From positions 434,001 to 498,000 of the forward strand of contig CP124529.1 in assembly GCA_029953615.1 (NCBI GenBank): a stretch of DNA of 64,000 nt. Reading direction: 5' to 3'. Origin of the DNA: Pseudomonas putida. GTDB lineage: Bacteria > Pseudomonadota > Gammaproteobacteria > Pseudomonadales > Pseudomonadaceae. Below are positions 8,525 through 17,961 of this stretch, piece by piece. The notes below the pieces were generated by a model. It saw only the letters and a list, made by a program, of their open reading frames with translations. It made no database searches and had not been told where the DNA came from. Made by a program: the position numbers and the translations under genes. Numbering within the stretch: the first letter of the stretch is position 1; each line of letters begins with the position of its first letter.

Positions 8525-11175
8525 GGGGTATCACTTTCAGCTTGAGGTTGAGGGGGCAGCGGCAAGCATAGAGTGATGCTGGTGCCCTGGCCATCGATGC
8601 CTTCGCCCACCAGGATCTGCCCGCCATGGGCGCCGATCATGCCCTGGCAGATCGCCAGGCCCAGGCCGGTGCCCTGCCCGCCGCGGTCACCGCGGGCGGC
8701 GGTGTAGAACATGTCGAAGATTTTCTCGCGGTCGGCCACGGGAATGCCGGGGCCCTGATCGCTGACGGCGAAGCGCAACTGGGCGTCCTGCACCGACACC
8801 TGCAGTTCCAGCCGGCCGTTGCCGGGCGAAAAGCGCGCGGCGTTTTCCAGCACATTGACCAACGCCTGCTCGATCAGCGCCGCATGCACGAACAGCAACG
8901 GCAGCTCGGCCGGCACGTCGGTATGCACGCTCAGCGGTGCCAACACCACGCGCAGGCGGCTGAGCGCACTGCCGACGATGTCGGCCGGGGCTACCCAGTC
9001 GCGGGCCAGCTTGAGGCCGCCGTGGCCCAGGCGAGTCATGTCGAGCAGGTTCTGGATGTAGCGGTCGAGGCGGTCGGCCTCGTTGCGGGTGCCCTCCAGC
9101 AGTTCTCGGCGGTCGGCGGCGGGGATCGCCTCGCCCAGCGCCAGCAGGCTTTCGATGCTGCCGCGCATGGCGGTCAGCGGGGTACGCAAGTCATGGGAAA
9201 CGGATGCGAGCAAGGCGCTACGCAACTGCTCGGTTTCCCCATGCAGGCGCGCGGCCTCCAGTTGTTCGGCCAGGCGGGCGCGGGCCAGGGCCTGGGCCAA
9301 TGGCTGACCCAGGGCGGTGAGCAAGCGCCGGCGCGGGTCGCTGAGCGGCTGGCCGGAGCGTGGGCGCACACCGAGCAATGCCAGGGGCTGTTCATCCACC
9401 GCCAGCGGCCACCACCACCAGCGACCATTGGGCAGGGTGTCGCTGCCATGCCCGGCGGCCTGGCCGTGTTGCCAGGCCCATTCTGCGGCAGCGCGCTCGT
9501 TGTCACTAAAGGCGTGGGCTTCGCCGCTGACCACCTGCAACTGGCCCTCGACATTGCGCTCCAGCAGGCACACCTGCATGTCCTGCCAGCCGTCCAGGTG
9601 CTGGCCGGCGGCATTGAACACCGCCTGGCGGTCGGTGGCCACGGTCAGCCGGCGCGACAAGTCGAGCAGTTGGCTGGTCTGCGCCTGGGTCTCGCGCAGG
9701 GCCTGCAACTGGCGGCGCTGGCGGGCAGCCAGATTGCCGGTGAGTGCGGCCATCAACAGGAAGAACACCAGGGTCAGCACGTCTTCTTCGCGCTGGATCC
9801 TGAACGACAGGTTGGGCGGGATGAACAGGAAGTCGTAGGTCAGGAACGACAGCACCGCGCAAGCCAGCGCAGGCCCCAGGCTGCTGCGCACCGCCACCAG
9901 CAATACCGCGGCCAGGAACACCAGCGAAATGTTGGGCAGGGCCAGCACACTCGACACCGCCCAGGCCAGGCCTGCGGCCATGACCGTGGCCAGCAACGCC
10001 AGCAGGTAATGGCGCCAGACCCATATTCGCCGCACCGCCGAACGTGGTGCAGGCGGCTGCACGTCGCGGTCCAGCACGTTGATTTCCAGGCCGTGGCTTT
10101 CGCGCAGCAGCCGCGCGGCCACACCAGCACCGAACAGGCGCCGGCGCAGGCGGTCGCGGGACTGCCCGACCAGCACCAGGCTGGCCCGCCGCTCGGCAGC
10201 ATGCTGGATCAGCGTACGCACCACTTCGCCGGCACGCAGCAGTACCACTTCCCCACCCAGGCGCTCGGCCAGTTGCTGGGCAGCTTGCAGGCGCTGGCGC
10301 GCGATTTCGTCGCGCAACCGGCCGTTGTCTACATGCACCAGGCTCCAGGGCAGGTGACGGCGCTGGGCCACGCGGCTGGCATGGCGCACCAGGCGTTCCG
10401 CCTGATCGTCCCCATCCACGCCCACCAGCAAGCGCCCACGCAGGGCCGGGGCTTCCTGGCCGCGCTGGCGATAACCATGGGCGAGGTCGGCATCCACCTG
10501 GGCAGCAGCGGTCTGCATGGCCAGTTCGCGCAGGGCGGTGAGGTTGGTTTGAGAAAAGAACGCATCGATGGCCGCCCGCGCCTGCTCGGGTACATACACC
10601 TTGCCTTCGCGCAGGCGTTCGAGCAGTTCACGGGGTGGCAGGTCGATCAGCACCAGCTCGAAGGCTTCCTGCAGCACCCAGTCCGGCAAGGTTTCGCGCA
10701 CTTGCACGCCGGTAATGTCGCGGACCTTGTCGTTGAGGCTTTCCAGGTGCTGGACATTGACCGTGGTGTACACATCGATGCCGGCGGCCAGTAGTTCCTG
10801 TACGTCCTGCCAGCGTTTGGCGTGACGGCTGCCGGGTGCATTGGTGTGGGCCAGTTCGTCGACCAGCACCAAGGCCGGCGCTGCCTTGAGCAGGCCGTCG
10901 AGGTCCATTTCCTCGAGAGTGACGCCGCGGTACTGGCTGCGCAGCAGGGGCTGCTGCTGAAGGCCAGCGAGCAGTACCTCGGTTTCGGCGCGGCCATGGG
11001 TTTCGACGACCCCGGCCAGCACCTGCACGCCCTGGCGTTGCTGGGCGTGGGCGGCCTGGAGCATGGCGAAGGTCTTGCCGACGCCGGCGGCGGCGCCTAG
11101 GAACACCTTCAGCCGGCCCCGGCCGCTTCGCGGGAGGGTAGCCAACAGCGCGTCTGCGCGGGTGGAATCACTCAT
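8521..11175 (-). CDS. kdpD: KdpD, potassium/turgor sensor histidine kinase
   Basis: An 884-residue membrane sensor. The N-terminal KdpD domain carries a Walker A-like GAAAGVGKT near residue 27-35, followed by a universal-stress-protein domain (about 250-370), four closely spaced transmembrane helices (about 395-490), a GAF-like region and the kinase core. The phospho-acceptor His is in SVSHDLRTPLTAMRG, and the N, G1 and G2 boxes follow (NVLENAARFSP, DQGPGIP, GTGLGLAI). It acts at the inner membrane and controls KdpE. A REP pair separates it from kdpC, so kdpDE may be partly uncoupled from kdpFABC transcription. Length and domain order are normal. Confidence 0.95.
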   Translation of the reverse strand: MSDSTRADALLATLPRSGRGRLKVFLGAAAGVGKTFAMLQAAHAQQRQGVQVLAGVVETHGRAETEVLLAGLQQQPLLRSQYRGVTLEEMDLDGLLKAAPALVLVDELAHTNAPGSRHAKRWQDVQELLAAGIDVYTTVNVQHLESLNDKVRDITGVQVRETLPDWVLQEAFELVLIDLPPRELLERLREGKVYVPEQARAAIDAFFSQTNLTALRELAMQTAAAQVDADLAHGYRQRGQEAPALRGRLLVGVDGDDQAERLVRHASRVAQRRHLPWSLVHVDNGRLRDEIARQRLQAAQQLAERLGGEVVLLRAGEVVRTLIQHAAERRASLVLVGQSRDRLRRRLFGAGVAARLLRESHGLEINVLDRDVQPPAPRSAVRRIWVWRHYLLALLATVMAAGLAWAVSSVLALPNISLVFLAAVLLVAVRSSLGPALACAVLSFLTYDFLFIPPNLSFRIQREEDVLTLVFFLLMAALTGNLAARQRRQLQALRETQAQTSQLLDLSRRLTVATDRQAVFNAAGQHLDGWQDMQVCLLERNVEGQLQVVSGEAHAFSDNERAAAEWAWQHGQAAGHGSDTLPNGRWWWWPLAVDEQPLALLGVRPRSGQPLSDPRRRLLTALGQPLAQALARARLAEQLEAARLHGETEQLRSALLASVSHDLRTPLTAMRGSIESLLALGEAIPAADRRELLEGTRNEADRLDRYIQNLLDMTRLGHGGLKLARDWVAPADIVGSALSRLRVVLAPLSVHTDVPAELPLLFVHAALIEQALVNVLENAARFSPGNGRLELQVSVQDAQLRFAVSDQGPGIPVADREKIFDMFYTAARGDRGGQGTGLGLAICQGMIGAHGGQILVGEGIDGQGTSITLCLPLPPQPQAESDTP

Positions 11176-11214
11176 CTTTCATCCTTTGGTGTGGCGGCGT
11201 CCTGCAGCCTCTTT

Positions 11215-11333
11215 GGGCCTGCTTTGCAGGCCTTCGCGGGCTTGCCCGCTCCCACAGGGTGATCACAATACTCGGAAGCTGCGCTGTACCTGTGGGAGCG
11301 GGCAAGCCCGCGAAGGGCCGCAAAGCGGCCCCG
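11215..11333. repeat. BIME: inverted REP pair between kdpC and kdpD
   Basis: Two REPs in inverted orientation (11215-11259 and 11289-11333), each with the CGCGGGCTTGCCCGCTCCCA core, separated by about 30 nt. They fill most of the kdpD-kdpC gap. Confidence 0.9.
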
Positions 11334-11336
11334 ATA

Positions 11337-11888
11337 TCAGTGGCCCAGATGCTCAAGTGCCTGGTTCAACGCCAGCACATTGACCACCGGCGGGCCGATC
11401 AATGGGTGGAGGGTGGCCTCTTCCAGCAAGCCTTGCAAGCGCTCTACCGGCAGTTGCCGCGCCGCCGCCACCCGCGGGATCTGGTAGGCCACGGCTTCCG
11501 GCGGCAGGTGCGGGTCGAGGCCGCTGCCCGAAGTGGTCAACAGCGCCTGGGGCACCGGCCCCTGCTGCGCCTGGTACAACGCAGCCGCATCGCCCTTGAC
11601 TCGCTCGGCCAGCGCCGGATTGCTCGGCGACAGGTTGCTGGCGCTACTGGCCACGGTGGCATAGGCGCCCGCCGACGGCCGTGCGTGGAACCAGCCATCA
11701 CCCTGAAAATCCTGGGCGATCAGCGCCGAACCGCGCACCAGGCCCTGGTCATCGCGCACCAGGCTGCCGTTGGCCTGACCGGGGAAAGCGACCTGGGCAA
11801 TGCCGGTCACCGCCAGCGGATACAGCGCACCAGTCACCAGTGTCATCAACAGGGCCAGGCTCAACGCCGGGCGTACATAAGCATTCAT
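11337..11888 (-). CDS. kdpC: KdpC, accessory subunit of the K+-transporting ATPase
   Basis: A 183-residue protein with one N-terminal transmembrane helix (about residues 7-30) and a periplasmic domain with the family segment [17 protein letters not shown]. KdpC stabilises the KdpFABC complex and raises its affinity. The ATG at 11888 follows a strong GAGGAGG site; a longer in-frame start would run into kdpB. It lies 10 nt after the kdpB stop. Its stop is immediately followed by the REP pair that separates it from kdpD. Confidence 0.93.
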   Translation of the reverse strand: MNAYVRPALSLALLMTLVTGALYPLAVTGIAQVAFPGQANGSLVRDDQGLVRGSALIAQDFQGDGWFHARPSAGAYATVASSASNLSPSNPALAERVKGDAAALYQAQQGPVPQALLTTSGSGLDPHLPPEAVAYQIPRVAAARQLPVERLQGLLEEATLHPLIGPPVVNVLALNQALEHLGH

Positions 11889-11898
11889 GGTGGCCTCC

Positions 11899-13950
11899 TC
11901 AGACCAGGTGCAGGGCATTGAGCAGCAGATCGATCAGCTTTATCCCGGCAAACGGCACGACAATGCCGCCCAGCCCGTAGATCAGCAGGTTGCGCCGCAG
12001 CAGGTGCGCCGCGCTGGCCGCCTGCACCCGCACGCCGCGCAGTGCCAGCGGGATCAGCACGATGATGATCAGCGCGTTGAACACGATGGCCGACAAAATC
12101 GCACTCTGCGGGCTGGCCAGGTGCATCAGGTTGAGCACGCCCAGTTGCGGGTAAATGGCAGCGAACAGCGCCGGCAGGATGGCGAAGTACTTGGCCACGT
12201 CGTTGGCGATGGAGAAGGTGGTCAGCGCGCCACGGGTCACCAGCAGCTCCTTGCCGACCTGCACCACGTCCAGCAGCTTGGTCGGGTCGCTGTCCAGGTC
12301 GACCATGTTGGCCGCCTCGCGCGCCGCCTGAGTGCCGTCGTTCATGGCCATGCCCACGTCCGCCTGGGCCAGTGCCGGGGCGTCGTTGGCACCGTCGCCG
12401 CACATGGCCACCAGGCGGCCGTCGTTCTGCTCCTGGCGGATACGCGCCAGCTTTTTCTCTGGCGTGGCCTCGGCCAGCACGTCATCCACGCCGGCCTCGG
12501 CAGCGATGGCGGCAGCGGTCAGCGGGTTGTCGCCGGTCACCATCACCGTGCGGATGCCCAGCTTGCGCAGCTCGGCAAAGCGCTCACGGATGCCGGGCTT
12601 GACCACGTCCTTGAGATGGATCACGCCAAGCAGGCGCTTGTCGAGGCATACCAGCAAGGGTGTACCGCCGCCCTGGGCGATGCGCTCCACTTCACGGGCC
12701 AATGCCAGGGGCATTTCCAGGCGTTGCATGCCGACGAACGCCAGCACGGCGTCGACGGCGCCCTTGCGGTAGCGGTGCTGCTGCAAGTCGATGCCCGACA
12801 GGCGCGTCTCGGCGCTGAAGGCCACGGCCTCGAACTGCCCGGCGGCTGGTTCGACAAAGTCGTGCAACTGGCGCAGGTACTCGACGATCGACTTGCCTTC
12901 GGCGGTGTCATCCGCCAGCGAGGCCAGCAAGGCACCCTCCCCCAGCTCGCGGGCGGTGATGCCCGGTGCGGCGTGCAGCGCGCTGCAACGGCGATTGCCG
13001 AAGGTGATGGTGCCGGTCTTGTCGAGCATCAGCGTATGCACGTCACCGGCCGCTTCCACCGCGCGGCCCGAACGGGCGATGACGTTCAACCGCACCAGCC
13101 GGTCCATGCCGGCGATACCGATGGCCGACAGCAGGCCGCCGATGGTGGTGGGGATCAGTGTCACCAGCAGCGCAGCGAGGAAGATCAGCGGCAAGCTGCC
13201 ACCCACGAAGTGGGCAAACGGCTGCAGCGTCACTACCACGATCAGGAAGATCAGGGTCAGGCCGATCAGCAGGATGTCGAGGGCGATCTCGTTCGGGGTC
13301 TTCTGCCGCTTGGCGCCTTCGACCAGGGCAATCATGCGGTCGAGGGTCGATTCGCCCGGGTTGCTGGTGATGCGGATCAACAACCAGTCGGAGACCAGCC
13401 GGGTATTGCCGGTGACAGCCGAGCGGTCGCCGCCGGACTCGCGGATCACCGGCGCGGACTCGCCGGTAATGGCGGCCTCGTTGACCGCAGCGATACCTTC
13501 GAGCACCTCGCCGTCACCGGGGATCATTTCGCCGGCCACCACGCGTACCACATCGCCCTTGCGCAGCGCGCTGGCCGCGACGGTCTCGTAGCTGCCATCG
13601 CGCTTGCGACGCTCGGCGGCAAGGCCCTGGCTGCCCGCCTTGAGGCTGTCGGCGCGGGCTTTGCCACGGCCTTCGGCCAGGGCCTCGGCGAAGTTGGCGA
13701 ACAGCACGGTAAACCACAGCCACAGGGCGATCTGCACGGCAACACCAGTGCTCACACCGCTGCCGGGGGCAAAGCACAGGACGGTGGTCAGCACAGCCGT
13801 CAGGGCGACTACCAGCATCACCGGCGAGCGCTTGAGCTGGCGCGGGTCGAGCTTGACGAATGCCTGCACCAGCGCCGGGCGCCACAGCGCGGCGAAGCGG
13901 GTCTGGTCCTTGGCACTGTGGGCTTGTACTTCAGGAATGGGCATGTTCAT
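11899..13950 (-). CDS. kdpB: KdpB, catalytic P-type ATPase subunit of the Kdp pump
   Basis: A 683-residue P-type ATPase. Visible motifs are the actuator TGES (AITGESAPV), the phosphorylation site [12 protein letters not shown], the hinge motif [11 protein letters not shown] and about seven transmembrane segments. It hydrolyses ATP to drive K+ through KdpA. The start MNMPIPEV at 13950 is followed by a normal cytosolic N-terminus; a second ATG lies two codons in. It is 9 nt downstream of kdpA and 10 nt upstream of kdpC, forming a tight operon. Length is normal and no motif is missing. Confidence 0.96.
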   Translation of the reverse strand: MNMPIPEVQAHSAKDQTRFAALWRPALVQAFVKLDPRQLKRSPVMLVVALTAVLTTVLCFAPGSGVSTGVAVQIALWLWFTVLFANFAEALAEGRGKARADSLKAGSQGLAAERRKRDGSYETVAASALRKGDVVRVVAGEMIPGDGEVLEGIAAVNEAAITGESAPVIRESGGDRSAVTGNTRLVSDWLLIRITSNPGESTLDRMIALVEGAKRQKTPNEIALDILLIGLTLIFLIVVVTLQPFAHFVGGSLPLIFLAALLVTLIPTTIGGLLSAIGIAGMDRLVRLNVIARSGRAVEAAGDVHTLMLDKTGTITFGNRRCSALHAAPGITARELGEGALLASLADDTAEGKSIVEYLRQLHDFVEPAAGQFEAVAFSAETRLSGIDLQQHRYRKGAVDAVLAFVGMQRLEMPLALAREVERIAQGGGTPLLVCLDKRLLGVIHLKDVVKPGIRERFAELRKLGIRTVMVTGDNPLTAAAIAAEAGVDDVLAEATPEKKLARIRQEQNDGRLVAMCGDGANDAPALAQADVGMAMNDGTQAAREAANMVDLDSDPTKLLDVVQVGKELLVTRGALTTFSIANDVAKYFAILPALFAAIYPQLGVLNLMHLASPQSAILSAIVFNALIIIVLIPLALRGVRVQAASAAHLLRRNLLIYGLGGIVVPFAGIKLIDLLLNALHLV

Positions 13951-13959
13951 GATCGGTCC

Positions 13960-15654
13960 TCAAAAACCCAGGCTCAAGTGTTCGGCGATCGGCCCAAGGG
14001 CCAAAGTCGGCAGGAAGGTCAGGCCACCGACCAGCAGGATGGTGACCAGCAGCAGGCCGGTGAACAGCGGGCCATGGGTGGGGAAGCTGTTCAGCCCCTG
14101 GGGCGCGCTTTTCTTCGCTGCCAGGCTACCGGCCAGCGCCAGCACCGGGAGGATGTAGCCGAAGCGGCCGACAAGCATGGCCAGGCCGATCATCAGGTTG
14201 TGGTACACCGTGTTGGCACCGAAGCCGGCAAAGGCCGAGCCGTTGTTGGCCGTGCCGGAGGTGTAGGCGTACAGCAGCTGGCTGAAGCCATGCGCACCCG
14301 GGTTGCTGACCGCACCTGCCGGGCCTGGCAGGCTGGCGGCGATGGCGCCGAGCACCAGCACGCCGACCGGCATCACCAGCAGGGTCGCCACCAGCAACTG
14401 CACCTCTCGTGCCTGCAGCTTCTTGCCCAGGTATTCCGGGGTGCGGCCGATCATCAACCCGGCCAGGAACACCGCGATCAGCACGAACAACAGCATGCCG
14501 TACAGCCCTGCACCGACGCCGCCGAAGATCACCTCGCCGACCATCATGTTGACCATCGCCACCATGCCGGTCAGCGGGTTGAGGCTGTCATGCATGGCGT
14601 TGACCGAACCGTTGGAGGCAGAAGTGGTAGTCACCGTCCACAGCACCGAACCGGTAGTGCCGAAGCGGCTTTCCTTGCCCTCCATGGGCGCGCTTTGCTG
14701 TACCTGCGCGCTCTCGAGGGCCGGGTTGGGCTGGTGCTCTGACCACAACGCCGTGCTGCCGCCGATCAGGAACAGGGCAAGCATGCAGGCGAGGATGGCG
14801 CGGCTCTGGCGCAGGTCCTTCACGTAGTGGCCGAAGGTGAATACCAGCGCCGCCGGAATGAGAATGATCGAGGCCACCTCGAACAGGTTGCTCCAGGCCG
14901 TGGGGTTTTCGAACGGGTGCGCCGAATTGACCCCGAAGAAGCCACCGCCGTTGGTACCCAGTTGCTTGATGGCAATCTGGCTTGCGGCCGGGCCCAGCGG
15001 AATGGTCTGCTCGGTGCCTTGCAGGGTGACCGCGTGGGCGTAGTCGGCCAGGGTTTGTGGTACGCCCTGCCACACCAGCAACAATGCCAGCAGCAGGCAC
15101 AGTGGCAGCAGGCCGTAGAGGGTGGCGCGGGTCATGTCGACCCAGAAGTTGCCCAGCGTCGTAGCGCTGCGCCGGGCGATGCCACGGCACAGGGCGACCA
15201 GCACGGCCAGGCCGGTGGCAGCGCTGACGAAGTTCTGCACGGTCAGGCCGAGCATCTGGCTCAGATAGCTGACCGACGCCTCACCGCTGTAGGCCTGCCA
15301 GTTGGTGTTGGTGACGAAGCTGACGGCAGTATTGAATGCCAGCGACCATTCCTGGCCAGGCAGATGCTGTGGGTTGAATGGCAGGTAGCCCTGCAACAGC
15401 AGCACGGCAAACAGCAACAGGAACCCGGCCAGGTTGAAAGCCAGCAGCGCCAGGGTGTACTGCTTCCAGCTCTGTTCCTGGCTGGCGCGCACGCCCGCCA
15501 GCCGGTAGCAGGCCTGCTCGACCGGGCCCAGCACGGGCGACAGCCAGGTGCGCTGGCCTTCCACGACCTTGAAATAGAACCGCCCGAGCCAGGGTGCCGG
15601 TAGCAGCACGATGGCGAAAAATGCCAGGAGCAAGGCGAAATCGTAACTGTGCAT
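13960..15654 (-). CDS. kdpA: KdpA, K+-binding channel-like subunit of the Kdp pump
   Basis: A 564-residue integral membrane protein with about ten transmembrane helices. The pore-loop segments typical of the family are visible ([42 protein letters not shown]), which form the K+ selectivity filter. It lies 9 nt after kdpF and 9 nt before kdpB on the minus strand. Length is normal for the family. It acts at the inner membrane as the translocating subunit of high-affinity K+ uptake. Confidence 0.96.
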   Translation of the reverse strand: MHSYDFALLLAFFAIVLLPAPWLGRFYFKVVEGQRTWLSPVLGPVEQACYRLAGVRASQEQSWKQYTLALLAFNLAGFLLLFAVLLLQGYLPFNPQHLPGQEWSLAFNTAVSFVTNTNWQAYSGEASVSYLSQMLGLTVQNFVSAATGLAVLVALCRGIARRSATTLGNFWVDMTRATLYGLLPLCLLLALLLVWQGVPQTLADYAHAVTLQGTEQTIPLGPAASQIAIKQLGTNGGGFFGVNSAHPFENPTAWSNLFEVASIILIPAALVFTFGHYVKDLRQSRAILACMLALFLIGGSTALWSEHQPNPALESAQVQQSAPMEGKESRFGTTGSVLWTVTTTSASNGSVNAMHDSLNPLTGMVAMVNMMVGEVIFGGVGAGLYGMLLFVLIAVFLAGLMIGRTPEYLGKKLQAREVQLLVATLLVMPVGVLVLGAIAASLPGPAGAVSNPGAHGFSQLLYAYTSGTANNGSAFAGFGANTVYHNLMIGLAMLVGRFGYILPVLALAGSLAAKKSAPQGLNSFPTHGPLFTGLLLVTILLVGGLTFLPTLALGPIAEHLSLGF

Positions 15655-15663
15655 GGCCGCTCC

Positions 15664-15753
15664 CTAGCTGCGATCGGCGCGCAGCAGCGCCACCAGCAGA
15701 TAAAACGCCAATGCCACTGCCAGCAGCAGTGACAGCCCGTCGAGCATGTTCAT
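15664..15753 (-). CDS. kdpF: KdpF, 29-residue stabilising peptide of the Kdp pump
   Basis: A short frame, ATG at 15753 and TAG at 15664, encodes 29 residues: a single hydrophobic helix (LSLLLAVALAFYLLVALL) with a basic end (RADRS). Size, sequence character and place directly before kdpA all match KdpF, which stabilises the KdpABC complex in the membrane. A good Shine-Dalgarno (GGGGAGAA) lies about 8 nt upstream. It is the first gene of the kdp operon. Confidence 0.9.
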   Translation of the reverse strand: MNMLDGLSLLLAVALAFYLLVALLRADRS

Positions 15754-15810
15754 GTGTGGTTCTCCCCGTGGTGCGGCTTGGGCCGCTTTGGGGAAATTGT
15801 CCGAGCGAGG

Positions 15811-15863
15811 GGCGTAAAGGGGCGAGACTGGAGGGTGGGGATGGCAATAAAGAAGGCGTAAAG
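15811..15863 (-). promoter_or_regulatory. candidate KdpE-binding direct repeats upstream of kdpF
   Basis: On the minus strand the 9-mer CTTTACGCC occurs twice (15863-15855 and 15819-15811), 44 bp apart, about four helical turns. E. coli KdpE binds T-rich repeats of the TTTATA/TTTACA type, so these are plausible KdpE sites. I could not place a convincing -35/-10 pair. Candidate only. Confidence 0.35.
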
Positions 15864-15881
15864 ATCAGCTGTTTGGGTTGT

Positions 15882-15990
15882 CTGTACTGGCCTCTTCGCG
15901 GGTACGCCCGCTCCCACAGGGCTTCCGCAATGTTACAGACCTGCGCTGTAACCGTGGGAGCGGGCGAGCCCGCGAAGAGGCCGGTACAGG
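15882..15990. repeat. BIME: inverted REP pair
   Basis: Two REPs face each other (15882-15920 and 15952-15990), both with GCGGGC-GCCCGCTCCCACAGG-type cores. The pair lies between the kdp operon's 5' region and the AI-2E-type gene and overlaps the 3' end of the latter. Confidence 0.9.
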
Positions 15991-17045
15991 TTTACTGGCT
16001 GGGGCGGCTGCGTGGCGGCGTTGCGGCTCCAGTCCAGCAGCAGGCTGTAACCGACAGCCAGCAAGGTGGGCCCGATGAACAGGCCAATGAAGCCAAAGGC
16101 GATCAAGCCGCCGAACACGCCCAGTAGCACGATCACCAACGGCAGGTTGCCGCCACGGCTGATCAGGTACGGTTTGAGCACGTTGTCCACACCACTGATG
16201 ATGAAAGTGCCCCAAACCCCAAGGAACACTGCCATGCCGTATTCGCCCTTCCATACCAGCCAGCCCGTGGCGGGGATCCAGGCCAGTGGCGGGCCCATGG
16301 GGATCAGGCTGAGCATGAAGGTGACCAGGCCCAGCACGATCGCCCCGGGTACGCCGGCAATCAGGAACCCGATCAACGCCAGCAGGCCCTGCGCGGCAGC
16401 CGTACCGATCACTCCGTTGACCACTCGCTGCACCGTACCGGCCACCAGCTCCAGGTAGTACTCGGCGCGGTCGCCCATCAAGCGGTGCAGCAAGCGCAGG
16501 ACGAACGCCGACAATCGCGGGCCGTCGCGGTAGAAGAAGAACACGAATACCAGGCTAAGGGTCAGCTCCAGCACGCCACTGCCAATCTGCGCACTGCGCG
16601 CCAGCAGCCAGTTGCCCACCTGCCCAAGGTGCGGCTTGACCGAAGCCAGCAAGGCCGCGCCCTGCTGGTCCAGCGATTGCCACCAGCTGACCAGGCGGTC
16701 GCCAACCAACGGGATGCCGCCCAGCCAGGCCGGTGCATCGGGCAGGCCGTCCATCTGCACGTCACGCACGAACGCCGTCGCATCGCGAATGTGATCGGCC
16801 AGGTTGAACCCCAACCACACCAGCGGCAGTGCCACGATCAGGATCCAGGCGCTGGTCAGCAGGCCTGCCGCCAGGGTTTCGCGCCCGCCCAGCACACGCG
16901 TCAGCAAGCGCATCAAGGGCCAGCTGGCAAAGGCCAGAATGGCCCCCCACAATAGCGCTGAAATGAAAGGTGCCATAACCCACAGGCCGGCACCCAGCAG
17001 CGCCAACAGCAGAATCTGGACCAGCATGCGGTCATTGTTAGCCAT
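15933..17045 (-). CDS. AI-2E family (PerM-like) membrane transporter
   Basis: A 370-residue integral membrane protein with about seven or eight hydrophobic segments and the family's C-terminal region (IPMGPPLAWIPATGWLVW, FGFIGLFIGPTLLAVGYSLL). AI-2E proteins are proposed exporters of signals, Na+ or other small solutes; the substrate here is unknown. The ATG at 17045 starts MANNDRMLVQ. The last 15 or so residues (ending RSHGYSAGL) are encoded by one arm and the spacer of the adjacent REP pair, and the stop lies between the two REPs, so the native C-terminus appears to have been altered by REP insertion. Confidence 0.85.
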   Translation of the reverse strand: MANNDRMLVQILLLALLGAGLWVMAPFISALLWGAILAFASWPLMRLLTRVLGGRETLAAGLLTSAWILIVALPLVWLGFNLADHIRDATAFVRDVQMDGLPDAPAWLGGIPLVGDRLVSWWQSLDQQGAALLASVKPHLGQVGNWLLARSAQIGSGVLELTLSLVFVFFFYRDGPRLSAFVLRLLHRLMGDRAEYYLELVAGTVQRVVNGVIGTAAAQGLLALIGFLIAGVPGAIVLGLVTFMLSLIPMGPPLAWIPATGWLVWKGEYGMAVFLGVWGTFIISGVDNVLKPYLISRGGNLPLVIVLLGVFGGLIAFGFIGLFIGPTLLAVGYSLLLDWSRNAATQPPQPVNLYRPLRGLARSHGYSAGL

Positions 17046-17057
17046 GGTGGTGCTCGT

Positions 17058-17852
17058 TCAACGAATCAGTTCAAGGTGCAGGCCGTCGGTAGGCGCGCTA
17101 CCGACTTCGAGGCGGCCGTTGCGCACCCCCGCCTTGACCAGTGCCTCGCGCCAGGCTTCGGCCTGGGCACCACTGAGGCTGGCACGCAGGGTGCTGTCGA
17201 GGTTCAGGCTGCGCGCCAGCAGGTTCGCCCAGGCGTCTTGCGGCGCGGCCAGGTCAGGGTAGTCGAGCTTGCCGGTGTCGCGCATTTCGCGCAGCACCGT
17301 GGCGGCGGTCGGCAGCAGTTCGCCCAGCGGGCTGCCGGCGACGAACTCTTCCACGTGCAGGTAGGCGCGGCGGTTGCCGCGGGTAACGCTGTACAGCGCA
17401 ACCAGGGTGTCGGCCTGCGCCGCCGAGCGGCGCAGCAGGATGAACGCCTGCTGCTCGTCGCCGCCGTTGAGGCGGGCATTGCCGAACACATCATTGGCCC
17501 ACAGGCTCGCCTCACCGCAATCGCGGCCCTGGCACCAGAACAGCGGGTAACCACCGTCGCGCTGCAGGGCTTCGCGGGCGCTGGTGAAGGCTTCGCGGGC
17601 GGTACGCTCGACCGGCAGCTCATAGGTGACCGAGCTGACCTGGCCGCGGCTTTCGACCTTGTCCTCGACCCGTAGTCGGCCGCTGATCTTGCGCAGCGGG
17701 CCCATGGGGTAGACACGTTCCTGCTCTACGGCCGGGCGCTGGTCGACCACCTTGGCGTCTACCGGTACCGGCAGGCTGCCGGCCCACGACACGGAGCTGG
17801 CGAATACCAGGCAGGCAGCGAAGGCATTACGGATGGTAGCAGGCGCGCTCAT
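17058..17852 (-). CDS. DUF4892-type periplasmic protein
   Basis: A 264-residue protein with a signal peptide (hydrophobic core AFAACLVFASSVSWAG) and no other transmembrane segment, so it should be periplasmic or surface-associated. It contains a Cys pair in LFWCQGRDCGEASLW that could form a disulfide. I assign it to DUF4892 from overall character; no function is known to me. The ATG at 17852 overlaps the stop of a 20-codon ORF (ATGA), which carries the stronger ribosome site, so translation may be coupled. It is 12 nt upstream of the AI-2E gene and likely shares its transcript. Confidence 0.7.
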   Translation of the reverse strand: MSAPATIRNAFAACLVFASSVSWAGSLPVPVDAKVVDQRPAVEQERVYPMGPLRKISGRLRVEDKVESRGQVSSVTYELPVERTAREAFTSAREALQRDGGYPLFWCQGRDCGEASLWANDVFGNARLNGGDEQQAFILLRRSAAQADTLVALYSVTRGNRRAYLHVEEFVAGSPLGELLPTAATVLREMRDTGKLDYPDLAAPQDAWANLLARSLNLDSTLRASLSGAQAEAWREALVKAGVRNGRLEVGSAPTDGLHLELIR

Positions 17853-17911
17853 TGGCGACCCAGGCGGCGCTCGGCGCCGAGGTGAAGCTCCAGGATGTCT
17901 GGCAGTTGCAT
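17849..17911 (-). CDS. possible 20-residue upstream ORF coupled to the DUF4892 gene
   Basis: An ATG at 17911 is preceded by AGGGAGA at good spacing and opens a 20-codon frame (starts MQLPDILELH, ends RLGRQ) whose TGA overlaps the next gene's ATG as ATGA. The downstream gene has no equally good ribosome site of its own. This looks like a small translated leader. I do not recognise the peptide, and whether it acts as a protein is unknown. Confidence 0.4.
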   Translation of the reverse strand: MQLPDILELHLGAERRLGRQ

Positions 17912-17961
17912 GGTTGTCTCCCTGTTCAACCCGCCAAGCCTCGACACTTGTCCGGTGCAAG

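Noticed and set aside
8626..10794. Long plus-strand open frame across kdpD
   Set aside because: Antisense shadow of kdpD, low-information composition.
11215..11333. Repeat pairs considered as CRISPR or IS ends
   Set aside because: They are inverted, about 35-45 nt each, single pairs with the P. putida REP head; no arrays, no cas or transposase genes.
11887..14742. Long plus-strand open frame across kdpB and kdpA
   Set aside because: Antisense shadow of kdp genes, rich in Gln, His and Arg as expected of reverse-frame GC-rich translation.
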